A program made the position numbers and the translations under genes. The notes under the pieces were generated by a model that saw only the letters and a list, made by a program, of their open reading frames with translations, did not search any database and had not been told where the DNA came from. A stretch of 64,000 nt of DNA from Lachnospiraceae bacterium (GTDB lineage Bacteria > Bacillota > Clostridia > Lachnospirales > Lachnospiraceae): contig JAAVZR010000024.1 in the NCBI GenBank assembly GCA_022791755.1, positions 94,962 to 158,961 on the forward strand, written 5' to 3'. Positions 1 through 6,728 of this stretch are shown here, in pieces (the stretch's first letter is position 1; every line of letters begins with the position of its first letter).

Positions 1-254
1 GCATAGGATTCCTTCATCGCTCTGTACTGGCATGGTATGGCCTCTCTGAATTCCGGAAAGCTTTCAAACCCCAGCTCTCTCACAAAACGCAGAACCGAAG
101 GCTGTGATACGTGACAGGCTTCGGCTATATCCGCCACGCGAAGCCTCGGCACATCGTTGAGATGTCTCAGCAGATATTTGGCGATCTCCTCATTCACCGA
201 GCTGTTTTTTTGATTTTTCAGATATATATTCAGTAAGTTGGCAATCGAATTCAT
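1..254 (-). CDS. RpiR/MurR-family transcriptional regulator, N-terminal part
   Basis: Only the first 84 codons lie in the window; the gene continues past the left edge. The visible residues form an RpiR-type helix-turn-helix: a short N-terminal helix, then a segment reading VADIAEACHVSQPSVLRFVR and ELGFESFPEFR, the usual signature of these sugar-phosphate-responsive regulators. The C-terminal SIS domain that would bind the effector is outside the window. The start is the ATG at 252-254, preceded by GAGGAGG nine bases upstream. It is followed by the YfcE-type gene on the same strand, which is upstream in transcription. Target genes cannot be inferred here. Confidence 0.8.
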   Translation of the reverse strand, partial: MNSIANLLNIYLKNQKNSSVNEEIAKYLLRHLNDVPRLRVADIAEACHVSQPSVLRFVRELGFESFPEFREAIPCQYRAMKESY

Positions 255-299
255 CGAATTCCCGTCCGCCTCCTCTAATCTCCGTGTGAAAAAACATTC

Positions 300-779
300 T
301 CACAGATAGCATATGGTAAAATGCGCTTCTCCTTGTCCGTCAATCTCCATCATCATGTAGGACGGACGGTGATTATCCTGGCGGGGGAAGGAGAGGCTTC
401 CCGGATTCAAAAGCGTCACGCCCTTATCGTATTGAATCACCGGCTTATGGGTATGGCCGTACAGCGCCAGGCTACAGTTTCTGGCTCTGGCCTCATCTGC
501 CAGAAGACGGTTTGTCATGGACACCCGATAATAATGTCCATGGCACAAAAAAGCTCTGTATGTACCGATCTGAATCTCCTGCTCCATGGGCAGCTGCGTA
601 AAAAAATCATTATTTCCGGCCACGGCATATAAGGGACAATCCACCGTGGACTCCAGCTCCCGCTCCGTCCCCTCCACGTCTCCCAGATGCAGCACCATAT
701 CCACCGGCTTCACCTTCTCATAGACGACCCGAAACTTTCCGTTACGGCCATGAGTATCGCTGACGATCAGTATTCTCAT
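300..779 (-). CDS. YfcE/MJ0936-type metallophosphoesterase
   Basis: 159-residue member of the calcineurin-like phosphoesterase superfamily, the small single-domain YfcE/MJ0936 group that hydrolyses phosphodiesters with Mn-type metals. The metal ligands are readable in order: D8-x-H10, GD at 33-34, GNND at 55-58, H80-G-H82, and GHTH at 108-111. Length is normal for the group. It is the last gene of an operon: its ATG overlaps the stop codon of rdgB (ATGA, 776-779). That tight coupling with a nucleotide-sanitising enzyme is common in Firmicutes. The physiological substrate is not known from sequence. Confidence 0.9.
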   Translation of the reverse strand: MRILIVSDTHGRNGKFRVVYEKVKPVDMVLHLGDVEGTERELESTVDCPLYAVAGNNDFFTQLPMEQEIQIGTYRAFLCHGHYYRVSMTNRLLADEARARNCSLALYGHTHKPVIQYDKGVTLLNPGSLSFPRQDNHRPSYMMMEIDGQGEAHFTICYL

Positions 780-1384
780 CCCTCATACTCCTCAAAATAT
801 CTGATTAATTTCTTTTTCATGGCTCTGAGCGCCTTTCCCCGATGGCTCACCGCATTCTTCTGCTCCGGTGTCAGCTCCGCCGTGGTGGCATGAAAGTCCG
901 GCACATAAAAAATAGGATCGTACCCAAAGCCCTCGTCGCCCGCCGGCTCATAGGCTATGATTCCCTCGATAACCCCCTGCGTGGTGAGAGTCTGTCCATC
1001 CGGAAGCACCGCCGCTATGGCGCTGACAAACCTGGCTCCCCTCTCTTCATCCGGTACTCCGCAGAGCTTTCGGATAATCGCCGCATTCTTCACCTCATAA
1101 GGAGTATCCTCTCCCATATAGCGGGCGGAATAAACGCCCGGCAGCCCGTCCAGATAATCAATCTCCAGGCCCGAATCGTCTGCCAGCACAATGGCATCTG
1201 CCGCACAGGAGTGAATCGCCCTGGCCTTAATCAGCGCATTTTCTTCAAACGTCAGGCCGTCCTCGTCGATCTCCATCTCAATACCGGCCTCCTTCATGGA
1301 AAGAATCTCCGCATCCAGATCGCTCAGAATCATGCGGATCTCCTTCATTTTTCCGGCATTGCCGGTCGCAAATATGATCTTCAT
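776..1384 (-). CDS. rdgB: XTP/dITP diphosphohydrolase (RdgB/HAM1)
   Basis: 202-residue house-cleaning pyrophosphatase that hydrolyses non-canonical purine triphosphates (ITP, dITP, XTP) to monophosphates so that they are not built into DNA or RNA. Family features seen: the N-terminal nucleotide-binding motif ATGNAGKMKEI with T7, N9 and K12, the catalytic ADDSGLEID segment near residues 68-76, GFGYDPIF near 155, and SHRGKAL near the C-terminus. It overlaps its neighbours by 4 bp on both sides (ATGA junctions at 1381-1384 and 776-779), so translation of the three-gene operon is probably coupled. Confidence 0.95.
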   Translation of the reverse strand: MKIIFATGNAGKMKEIRMILSDLDAEILSMKEAGIEMEIDEDGLTFEENALIKARAIHSCAADAIVLADDSGLEIDYLDGLPGVYSARYMGEDTPYEVKNAAIIRKLCGVPDEERGARFVSAIAAVLPDGQTLTTQGVIEGIIAYEPAGDEGFGYDPIFYVPDFHATTAELTPEQKNAVSHRGKALRAMKKKLIRYFEEYEG

Positions 1385-2553
1385 CTCTCCTCCTTGTGAT
1401 TCTCTGGCTTCACCCTGCGGGGCGGCTTCGGCCCCAGATACTGATACAGATATGCCTTCATCATACCGTTATAAATCTTGCGGTTCTTGTCTGCCTTACG
1501 CCCGATATACTTTTCCGCCTCTTCGTAGGCTGTAATAATATAGGCGGACCAGCTGTCCAGCATCTGATAACGCTCTCCCAGCTCCCGGTACAGCGCCGGT
1601 AAGCCCTCCTTCTCTCCCAGGCGTTCCCCATAGGGAGGATTCGTAATCAGAAAACCGTACTTCTTCGGATGGCTCAGCTCACTTACCGCACGCCTTTGGA
1701 AATGGATCATATGGTCCACTCCGGCTTCCCTGGCATTCTCTCTGGCCGACGCCACCACATCGCCGTCTATATCATAGCCCTGGATATCTACCTTCACCGT
1801 ATCATCTGCCAGGTCTCTAGCCTCTGTGGCCGCCTCGTACCAGGTTTTCCTGGGAATGAGGTTTGTCCACCCTTCCGCCAGAAAAGCCCGGTTCATCCCC
1901 GGCGCCATGTGCGCAGCTATCATGGCTGCCTCTATCGGAAACGTACCGCTCCCGCAGAAGGGATCCACCAGAATTCTGTCGCCCTTCCATGGCGAAAACA
2001 AAAGAATCGCTGCCGCCAGCGTCTCCGTAACAGGCGCTTTGCTGGCAAGAAGCCGGTAGCCGCGGCGATGTAACGATTCGCCTGTGGTATCCAGCGCAAT
2101 CGTAACCTGATCCTTCAACAAAAAAACTCTCAGAGGATACGCCTGCCCTGACTCGGCAAACCAGTTCACATGGTAGTGTTCCTTCAGCCGTTCCACCATG
2201 GCTTTTTTCACCAGCGACTGGATATCCGATGTGCTGAACAGCCTGCTTTTCACCGAAGTGGCTTTCGTCACCCAAAAGCGTCCGTCTTCCGGTATATACT
2301 CTTCCCATGGCAGCTCTCTGGTCCGCTCAAACAGCTCCTCAAAACTAAGGGCCCGAAAGCTTCCCACCTTCAGCATGATCCGTTCTGTGGTCCGCAGGAA
2401 AATATTGGCCCGGCAGGCGGCCGCCATGTCGCCCAGAAAGGTGATCCTTCCGTCCTCTACCTGGCTGACCTCATAGCCCAGCTCCTGTACTTCTTTCTTT
2501 AATACGGCCTCCATGCCAAAATGGCAGGGCGCTATCCACTCATATGTCTGCAT
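1381..2553 (-). CDS. THUMP-domain class I SAM-dependent RNA methyltransferase (RlmL/YpsC-like)
   Basis: About 390 residues. The N-terminal half carries a ferredoxin-like/THUMP RNA-binding region; the C-terminal half is a Rossmann methylase with DPFCGSGT at about 197-204 (SAM binding) and NPPYGERLG at about 305 (N-methylation catalytic loop). This is the architecture of the 23S rRNA guanine-N2 methylase family RlmL/YpsC. An in-frame upstream start would add 19 residues, but homology begins at MQTYEW and a GGAG lies about 12 bases before that ATG, so 2553 was chosen. It overlaps rdgB by 4 bp. The exact rRNA target is inferred, not shown. Confidence 0.9.
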   Translation of the reverse strand: MQTYEWIAPCHFGMEAVLKKEVQELGYEVSQVEDGRITFLGDMAAACRANIFLRTTERIMLKVGSFRALSFEELFERTRELPWEEYIPEDGRFWVTKATSVKSRLFSTSDIQSLVKKAMVERLKEHYHVNWFAESGQAYPLRVFLLKDQVTIALDTTGESLHRRGYRLLASKAPVTETLAAAILLFSPWKGDRILVDPFCGSGTFPIEAAMIAAHMAPGMNRAFLAEGWTNLIPRKTWYEAATEARDLADDTVKVDIQGYDIDGDVVASARENAREAGVDHMIHFQRRAVSELSHPKKYGFLITNPPYGERLGEKEGLPALYRELGERYQMLDSWSAYIITAYEEAEKYIGRKADKNRKIYNGMMKAYLYQYLGPKPPRRVKPENHKEER

Positions 2554-2613
2554 TGATTTTTTGTTCTCCGTTCCTATGTAGCAGCAGGCATCACGGCCCG
2601 CTGTGTTCACTAC

Positions 2614-2937
2614 TTATATATTAAATCCCGACACGGTTTCTGTCAATGCACAGATCTCATCATATGCCCCAATTACCGCGATTGTTTGAAACCCGGCCTC
2701 CGACAGATCGCGGGCCGCCGCCATGGCAGAACCGCCTCTTTCACAGTAAAAAACCAGCTCTCTGCCGGCAGGTAACCGTTCTATGACTTTCTCCAGCGAA
2801 GAGTAAGGTACATTTACCGCTCCCCGGATATGGCTGATCCCATACTCCCGCCGGGATCTCAAATCAATCAGCAGCGCGCGGGGATGCCCCCTCATATATC
2901 TGTGAAGATCCTTCCCGGCCAATGTGTCCATCATCAT
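2614..2937 (-). CDS. Single-domain rhodanese-like protein
   Basis: Small rhodanese domain of about 107 residues with the typical DLRSRREYGISHIRGAVNVP region and an active-site loop YCERGGSA in which C65 would carry the persulfide. Such free-standing domains move sulfur between donors and acceptors in the cytoplasm. Three consecutive ATG codons (2931-2937) offer possible starts; the ribosome binding site is weak. A longer frame reaching 3099 was not used, because it runs into the transcription terminator of the preceding small gene. It lies 60 bp before the RNA methylase on the same strand, so may be the first gene of that operon. Confidence 0.8.
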   Translation of the reverse strand: MMMDTLAGKDLHRYMRGHPRALLIDLRSRREYGISHIRGAVNVPYSSLEKVIERLPAGRELVFYCERGGSAMAAARDLSEAGFQTIAVIGAYDEICALTETVSGFNI

Positions 2938-3098
2938 CACCCGTCTTTCTTTTTCTGCACTCAGTATCGGGCGCCCTGATTTCACCCCTCCGGGCACACA
3001 GGTTCCACCCGGTAATATATCATATGTAAGAGAACGCGTTATGTGCCACATCAGAGGGCAGGGACCGGCGCCTGGGATGAAGCTTGTCCCTTCATGCA

Positions 3099-3142
3099 CA
3101 AAAACAGGGCGGACACATCATCGCTCGATGCGCCCGCCCTGT
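3099..3142 (-). terminator. Rho-independent terminator after the Asn-rich small ORF
   Basis: On the minus strand the arms ACAGGGCGG and CCGCCCTGT (3134-3142 and 3104-3112) pair perfectly, with further pairing possible inside the loop, and are followed by TTTTT (3099-3103). It sits 16 bases beyond the stop of the 50-residue ORF, which suggests that ORF is a separate transcript. Confidence 0.8.
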
Positions 3143-3157
3143 CAGCCAGATTACCGT

Positions 3158-3310
3158 TTACTGATTGTTGGTATGGTCGCAGTTCTTGCTGCTGTTCTGG
3201 CTGTTGTTCTTGCTGTTGTTCTGATTGCTGTTCTTGCTGTTATTCTGATTTTTGTTCTGGTTGTTGTTCTTCTCGTAATTGGAATAATTCTCAGTCTTAT
3301 TATTGGACAT
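3158..3310 (-). CDS. 50-residue Asn/Gln/Ser/Lys-rich small protein
   Basis: An ORF of 50 codons with an excellent ribosome binding site (AGGAGG nine bases before the ATG) and its own terminator just downstream, so it is very probably translated. After a short N-terminus (MSNNKTENYSNYEKNNN) it is a low-complexity run of N, Q, S and K, with asparagine making up nearly half of the residues and a single Cys near the C-terminus. No membrane segment or known domain is seen. The composition recalls small spore-associated or coat proteins of clostridia, but that is only a guess. It lies between the rhodanese and HAAS genes. Confidence 0.7.
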   Translation of the reverse strand: MSNNKTENYSNYEKNNNQNKNQNNSKNSNQNNSKNNSQNSSKNCDHTNNQ

Positions 3311-3451
3311 GATTTTATACCTCCTGTGAAGATGAATAAGTTACGATCTTATTATTTCACAGGACGCCAAAAATATTCTTCCTGATTTTTCCATCTGTCA
3401 AAAGGTGACGCGACACGCTTTCCCCTATCACGACAGTTTTCTTCTCTCCCC

Positions 3452-3949
3452 TTATCGCTTTCTGCCAAGATAATGAATCAGCAGCGCTGCCGCCAGTATC
3501 ACCCAGAATGCCTTGGAAAACAAAATGGAAAAAGTCAAATGCAGAACTCCTGAGACGACCCAGAAGACAAAGAAAAGGACCAGCAATATGACCACCAGCG
3601 GAATCACCCTGACATACCACCGGTTGACCGTCCCCTTTCGTCCCCCGTCACTCCCATAAGGATCTCCATAGGCGCTCCTGTTCATTCGGCCATCGTCATC
3701 GCGGGGATTGCCATAGCCGCCTCTGTCGTCCTGAAACGATGTATCGTCACTCTGCCAGGTCTCCATGATCGTCTTGGCAATCAGACGAGGATCTCCCAGC
3801 TCTGCAAAGATATCCTCTTCGCTGCGTCCTTTCTTTAACTCATCGGTAATGTAGCCGTTATAATAACGAACATTCTCCTCAACCACCGCATCCGGAATCT
3901 CGCCGCTCAGCGCTTCTCTCAGATGCCCGGTAAACTCATGTCTGGTCAT
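3452..3949 (-). CDS. HAAS (DUF1700-type) domain membrane protein
   Basis: 165 residues. The first 65 resemble the HAAS domain, a small helical module of the form LREALSG...Y.GYI.DELKKGRSEEDIFAELGDPRLIAKTI. A Gly/Asp/Arg/Tyr-rich linker follows (about 68-108), then two hydrophobic helices (about 113-136 and 140-160) and a basic C-terminal end. Proteins of this type often accompany PadR-like regulators, but none is present here. The gene is divergent from dtd. Function is unknown; a role in envelope sensing is only an inference from the family. Confidence 0.75.
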   Translation of the reverse strand: MTRHEFTGHLREALSGEIPDAVVEENVRYYNGYITDELKKGRSEEDIFAELGDPRLIAKTIMETWQSDDTSFQDDRGGYGNPRDDDGRMNRSAYGDPYGSDGGRKGTVNRWYVRVIPLVVILLVLFFVFWVVSGVLHLTFSILFSKAFWVILAAALLIHYLGRKR

Positions 3950-4181
3950 GCTCTCTCCCTTATTAACGTATGCTGCCGGATGTCCTGCCCGATTACAGGA
4001 ACAGAAACAAAAACTGCCTGCGGATTATATCATCCCCATGTATTTCCTGATTATTATATCATATCGGACAAAGTCCGTCTACCTCCTCTTTCCAAAGACA
4101 GATTTCAAAAATTTCTGCAAAGCCTTGCGGCTGCGGTCTGTTCATGTTAAGATTACCAAAAACCAAAAGGCAGGTATTATA

Positions 4182-4616
4182 ATGAAAACAGTAATCCAGC
4201 GCGTCAGTCATGCCAGCGTCACCGTGGACGGACAAACCATCGGAGCCATCGGTCAGGGCTATCTGGTCTTAACAGGTATCGCCGCAGGGGACACGAGACA
4301 AACCGTAGAACGTATTGCCAGAAAAATGCTGGCTCTGCGCATCTTTGCCGATGAAAACGGAAAGACCAATCTGTCTCTTCGCGATGTAGGCGGTTCCCTT
4401 CTGATCGTCTCTCAATTCACCCTATGTGCAGACACCAGCCACGGCAACCGTCCCAGCTTCACCACCGCAGCGCCGCCGGATCTGGCCTTGTCTCTGTATG
4501 AATATCTTATTGAATTATGCCGCCGTGAGATTCCCGTGGTGGAGCATGGCAGCTTTGGAGCCGAAATGAAGGTAGAACTGGTCAACGATGGCCCTTTCAC
4601 CATCTTACTGGAATAA
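4182..4616 (+). CDS. dtd: D-aminoacyl-tRNA deacylase
   Basis: 144 residues, the usual DTD length. It removes D-amino acids (and glycine mis-charged on tRNA-Ala) from tRNA. Diagnostic segments are the N-terminal MKTVIQRVSHASVTVDG, the LIVSQFTL motif, and NDGPFT near the C-terminus, which contains the cross-subunit Gly-Pro element lining the active site. Upstream in-frame codons exist, but the family begins at MKTVIQRV and an AAAAGGCAGG sequence lies before that ATG. It is transcribed away from the HAAS gene and is the last ordinary gene before the toxin/integrase island. Confidence 0.95.
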   Translation: MKTVIQRVSHASVTVDGQTIGAIGQGYLVLTGIAAGDTRQTVERIARKMLALRIFADENGKTNLSLRDVGGSLLIVSQFTLCADTSHGNRPSFTTAAPPDLALSLYEYLIELCRREIPVVEHGSFGAEMKVELVNDGPFTILLE

Positions 4617-4678
4617 GATCACTTTCACCACCCAGGCAGTCTGTTCCGGCTCAAACGGGCCTCAGCTCCGCTGCCGGC

Positions 4679-4709
4679 TTGCTCTGGCCCTGCACCCTGA
4701 CATCATAAT
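4679..4709 (+). promoter_or_regulatory. Possible weak promoter of the small toxin RNA
   Basis: TTGCTC and CATAAT are separated by 19 bp, a poor spacing. The -10 region belongs to a 32-bp stretch (4698-4729) that is repeated in inverted orientation at the antisense promoter (4936-4966), which is the main reason for proposing transcription from here. Confidence 0.4.
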
Positions 4710-4777
4710 ATACTTACCAGGGCAGCCGGGGGACGTGCTCCCGCCCACTTCGAGCCTGTTTGAAGGGGGTGGTGCTT

Positions 4778-4861
4778 ATGAGTACATATGAGGAATTCAT
4801 GGTTATCTTAACCGTGGCGCTACTGATCGTAGCCATTCTGAATCTGAAAAATAAGAAGTAG
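4778..4861 (+). CDS. 27-residue holin-like/Fst-like membrane toxin
   Basis: A very short ORF: MSTYEEFMVILTVALLIVAI followed by LNLKNKK. It has a charged N-terminus, one hydrophobic helix (about residues 8-21) and a basic tail. That is the pattern of the putative holin-like toxin family and, in layout, of Fst-type type I toxins that insert in the membrane. The start codon follows GAAGGGGGTGG. The last codons form part of a strong bidirectional terminator, and a convergent antisense RNA appears to be encoded from the other side. It lies just upstream of an integrase remnant, consistent with carriage on a mobile element. Confidence 0.75.
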   Translation: MSTYEEFMVILTVALLIVAILNLKNKK

Positions 4862-4950
4862 CCGTCCTACCCTGACAAAGTAAACGGCTACTTCTTAGTC
4901 TTTATTCGCCGGGGTGGGTGAGGTGCAGTCACCTTCCGGCTGTCCTGTTA
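4849..4950 (-). ncRNA. Predicted antisense RNA (antitoxin of the type I locus)
   Basis: Inferred transcript of about 100 nt from the consensus minus-strand promoter at 4956-4985 to the shared terminator. It overlaps the 3' end of the toxin mRNA. It also contains CCACCCC (complement of 4911-4917), which is complementary to GGGGTGG at 4766-4772 in the toxin ribosome binding site. The two RNAs could therefore pair both at the terminator and at the translation start, as in the par locus of pAD1. Expression is not demonstrated. Confidence 0.6.
4853..4896. terminator. Bidirectional terminator of toxin and antisense RNAs
   Basis: A perfect 13-bp inverted repeat, AAGAAGTAGCCGT (4853-4865) and ACGGCTACTTCTT (4884-4896), with an 18-nt loop. 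Plus-strand transcripts leave through AGTCTTT, minus-strand transcripts through ATTTTTC. The first arm overlaps the toxin stop codon. Confidence 0.85.
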
Positions 4951-4955
4951 AGTAT

Positions 4956-4985
4956 ATTATATGTCAATGCTCCACCATCTGTCAA
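4956..4985 (-). promoter_or_regulatory. Strong sigma-A promoter for the antisense RNA
   Basis: Minus strand TTGACA (4980-4985), 18-bp spacer, TATAAT (4956-4961). Both hexamers are perfect consensus, far stronger than the candidate toxin promoter, as expected for an antitoxin RNA. Confidence 0.8.
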
Positions 4986-5138
4986 GAATGAAAATCGCCC
5001 CAGTGTAACCAGCACCAGAGCGATTCAGATACACCGGGCAGCGCCCGTATACCTGGGCTTTGACACTCCATAGTATACCACCAAAGCGCCGCCCTAGTCG
5101 ACTGCGCTTTTTTGCGCCAAAAACGGAGGTATACACAC

Positions 5139-5621
5139 ATGGCAAGCATACGAAAGCGGAGAAACTCGTACCAGATCACTGTCAGCAATGGCCGGCGGGC
5201 CGACGGCAGCCAGATCATTGAAACAGCTACTTTCACGCCCGATCCGGCCAGAACCGAGAAGCAGAACCAGAAAGCCCTGGAGATTTTCGCGCTAAAATTT
5301 GAAGAGCAGGTAAAGAGCGGCAAATACCCGGACGGCGAGAAGCTCACCTTCAAGGACTTTTCCGACAAATATCTCAAGGAATACGCCGTTCAGCACCTGG
5401 AACAGAACACAATTGAATTATACAAAACCCTCCTGCGGCTTCATATTGTGCCGGCCATCGGCCACCTGAAGCTGTCCCGGATCCAGCCTCGCAACCCGGA
5501 TGCCCTTTACAATCAGCTTCGCACCGAACGCAAAGACGGCCGCTTCGGCGGCTACTCCCCCAAAACAATCCGCCACGTTCATAACACGATCAGTGCCGTT
5601 TATGCCGTTGCTCTGCGCTGA
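5139..5621 (+). pseudogene. Tyrosine recombinase/integrase, truncated before the catalytic domain
   Basis: 160 residues that match only the N-terminal half of an ICE/phage-type integrase: an arm-binding domain starting MASIRKRRNSYQITVSNGRR and a core-binding SAM-like domain with YLKEYAVQHLEQNTIELYKT and KTIRHVHNTISAVYAVAL. The frame then stops, so the catalytic R-H-x-x-R-Y domain (another 180-200 residues) is missing. The start has GGAGG eight bases upstream. It ends 45 bp from the 3' end of a tRNA-Arg gene, a normal integration target. It is best read as the scar of a lost or decayed element, not a working integrase. Confidence 0.8.
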
Positions 5622-5633
5622 AACGTGGTTACA

Positions 5634-5660
5634 GAAAGCCCTTGCAACGCAAGGGCTTTC
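5634..5660. terminator. Hairpin after the integrase remnant
   Basis: Perfect 12-bp stem GAAAGCCCTTGC / GCAAGGGCTTTC with an AAC loop. It lies between the truncated integrase and the tRNA-Arg 3' end. There is no long T-run on either side, so it may be a weak terminator or part of the old attachment region. Confidence 0.5.
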
Positions 5661-5666
5661 GTGATG

Positions 5667-5740
5667 TGCGGCAGAGAGGATTCGAACCCCCGACACCTTG
5701 GTCCGTAGCCAAGTGCTCTATCCAGCTGAGCTACTGCCGC
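5667..5740 (-). tRNA. tRNA-Arg (anticodon ACG)
   Basis: 74-nt cloverleaf on the minus strand: acceptor GCGGCAG/CTGCCGC, D-stem GCTC/GAGC, anticodon stem-loop CTTGG-CTACGGA-CCAAG giving anticodon ACG, T-loop TTCGAAT and discriminator A. The CCA end is not encoded. The integrase remnant abuts its 3' side. Confidence 0.95.
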
Positions 5741-5762
5741 ATGATATGCAATTTGAAACAAA

Positions 5763-5848
5763 TGCCGGCGACCGGAATCGAACCGGTACGGGTATCGCTA
5801 CCCACGGGATTTTAAGTCCCGGGCGTCTGCCAGTTCCGCCACGCCGGC
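5763..5848 (-). tRNA. tRNA-Leu (anticodon TAA)
   Basis: 86-nt class II tRNA with a long variable arm (GTGGGTAGCGATACCCGT). Acceptor GCCGGCG/CGCCGGC, anticodon stem-loop CGGGA-CTTAAAA-TCCCG giving TAA, discriminator A. CCA is not encoded. Confidence 0.95.
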
Positions 5849-5900
5849 AAAGATTTTCTCCCTGCTCCGGCTATCCTGGGCTCTGCCCGGAAAACTGGAA

Positions 5901-5974
5901 CGACCCGAATGGGACTCGAACCCACGACCTCCGCCGTGACAGGGCGGCGCTCTAACCAACTGAGCCATCGGGCC
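5901..5974 (-). tRNA. tRNA-Asp (anticodon GTC)
   Basis: Acceptor GGCCCGA/TCGGGTC with one G-T pair, anticodon stem-loop CCGCC-CTGTCAC-GGCGG giving GTC, T-loop TTCGAGT, discriminator G as expected for Asp. CCA is not encoded. Confidence 0.95.
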
Positions 5975-6013
5975 ATATTGCAATCCAGACAATCAACCGC
6001 AGCCAGCAGGTAA

Positions 6014-6087
6014 TGGACCTTCGGGGACTCGAACCCAGGACCGACCGGTTATGAGCCGGTTGCTCTAACCGACTGAGCTAAAGGTCC
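6014..6087 (-). tRNA. tRNA with CAT anticodon (Ile2 or elongator Met)
   Basis: Acceptor GGACCTT/AAGGTCC, anticodon stem-loop ACCGG-CTCATAA-CCGGT. The acceptor and D-arm (GGACCTTTAGCTCAGT) resemble, from memory, the Bacillus tRNA-Ile2 read with lysidine more than an elongator Met, but sequence inspection alone does not settle it. It is the promoter-proximal gene of the four-tRNA cluster. Confidence 0.85.
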
Positions 6088-6123
6088 GGTTGAAGCATGT
6101 ACCCGTTCAAACGGGCATTTAAT

Positions 6124-6152
6124 ATAATAGCATAACCCCCTAAAAAATGCAA
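6124..6152 (-). promoter_or_regulatory. Sigma-A promoter of the tRNA cluster
   Basis: Minus strand TTGCAT (6147-6152), 17-bp spacer, TATTAT (6124-6129), 37 bases upstream of the first tRNA. The sequence beyond it to 6285 holds a GC-rich palindrome CCGGCCGCGGCCGG near 6212-6225 and no gene. Confidence 0.8.
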
Positions 6153-6285
6153 GAGCTTTTTTCAAAAAACAGAAAAAATCTGCCTCGCCGTATCCTGTAT
6201 CCCGGCCGCGGCCGGCGCCTCGCAGAAAGATCTTGATTCGGACCTTCCTGCAAGGCCTCTGGCTCTTTTCACGCGCTCTGTTTAT

Positions 6286-6654
6286 CTAGCTGATGAACGC
6301 TCCCGCCGCGCTGCCTGCCAGGCAGGAGGCCATGACAGTCATCAGATTTTTCATATCCCACGAAAATCCACTGCCTGTGGCCAACGACAAAAGAAGCAGT
6401 ACGGAAAAATAAAGCGCTCCGGATAAAAGCCCCCACAAAAGCCTGCGGCTTCGCATCTGTTTCCCGGTGATAAAACCACCCATGGCGCAGGAGATCAGAT
6501 AGATTAGCGTCACTCCCATAGATGCCTGGGATGCGTTCAGCTTCATCTTATAGATAATGAAAGCCAGCAAAAACAGAAGCACCACCGTCACCGCGTAGGA
6601 AAGCAGCAGAGTCTTTAAAAAACGCCCCGGATTGATTGCAGGATTCGGATTCAT
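6286..6654 (-). CDS. TIGR04086-type four-helix membrane protein
   Basis: 122 residues with four predicted membrane helices (about 17-37, 45-65, 72-92 and 101-121). It resembles the uncharacterised TIGR04086 membrane family of Firmicutes in length, topology and the Gly-rich GGFITGKQMRSRR loop after helix two. The ATG at 6654 has GGGAG upstream; a longer frame to 6738 would overlap the peptidase gene and lacks a ribosome binding site. It follows the M55 peptidase on the same strand, probably as the last gene of an mrp-peptidase operon. Function unknown. Confidence 0.75.
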   Translation of the reverse strand: MNPNPAINPGRFLKTLLLSYAVTVVLLFLLAFIIYKMKLNASQASMGVTLIYLISCAMGGFITGKQMRSRRLLWGLLSGALYFSVLLLLSLATGSGFSWDMKNLMTVMASCLAGSAAGAFIS

Positions 6655-6728
6655 ATGAGTTCTCCCGTATTCCTTATTCTTCTCTATATCTATGCCGGGG
6701 CTTGCCATGGTATACCTGGCGATCTGCG

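Noticed and set aside
2938..3099. Longer N-terminus for the rhodanese gene
   Set aside because: The extension runs through the terminator of the upstream small gene and has no homology or ribosome binding site.
5698..5992. Short open frames across the tRNA cluster
   Set aside because: They coincide exactly with tRNA cloverleaf sequences and have no support as proteins.
6160..6285. Terminator after the TIGR04086 gene
   Set aside because: GC-rich palindrome and a later T-run exist but are not arranged as a convincing stem followed by T.
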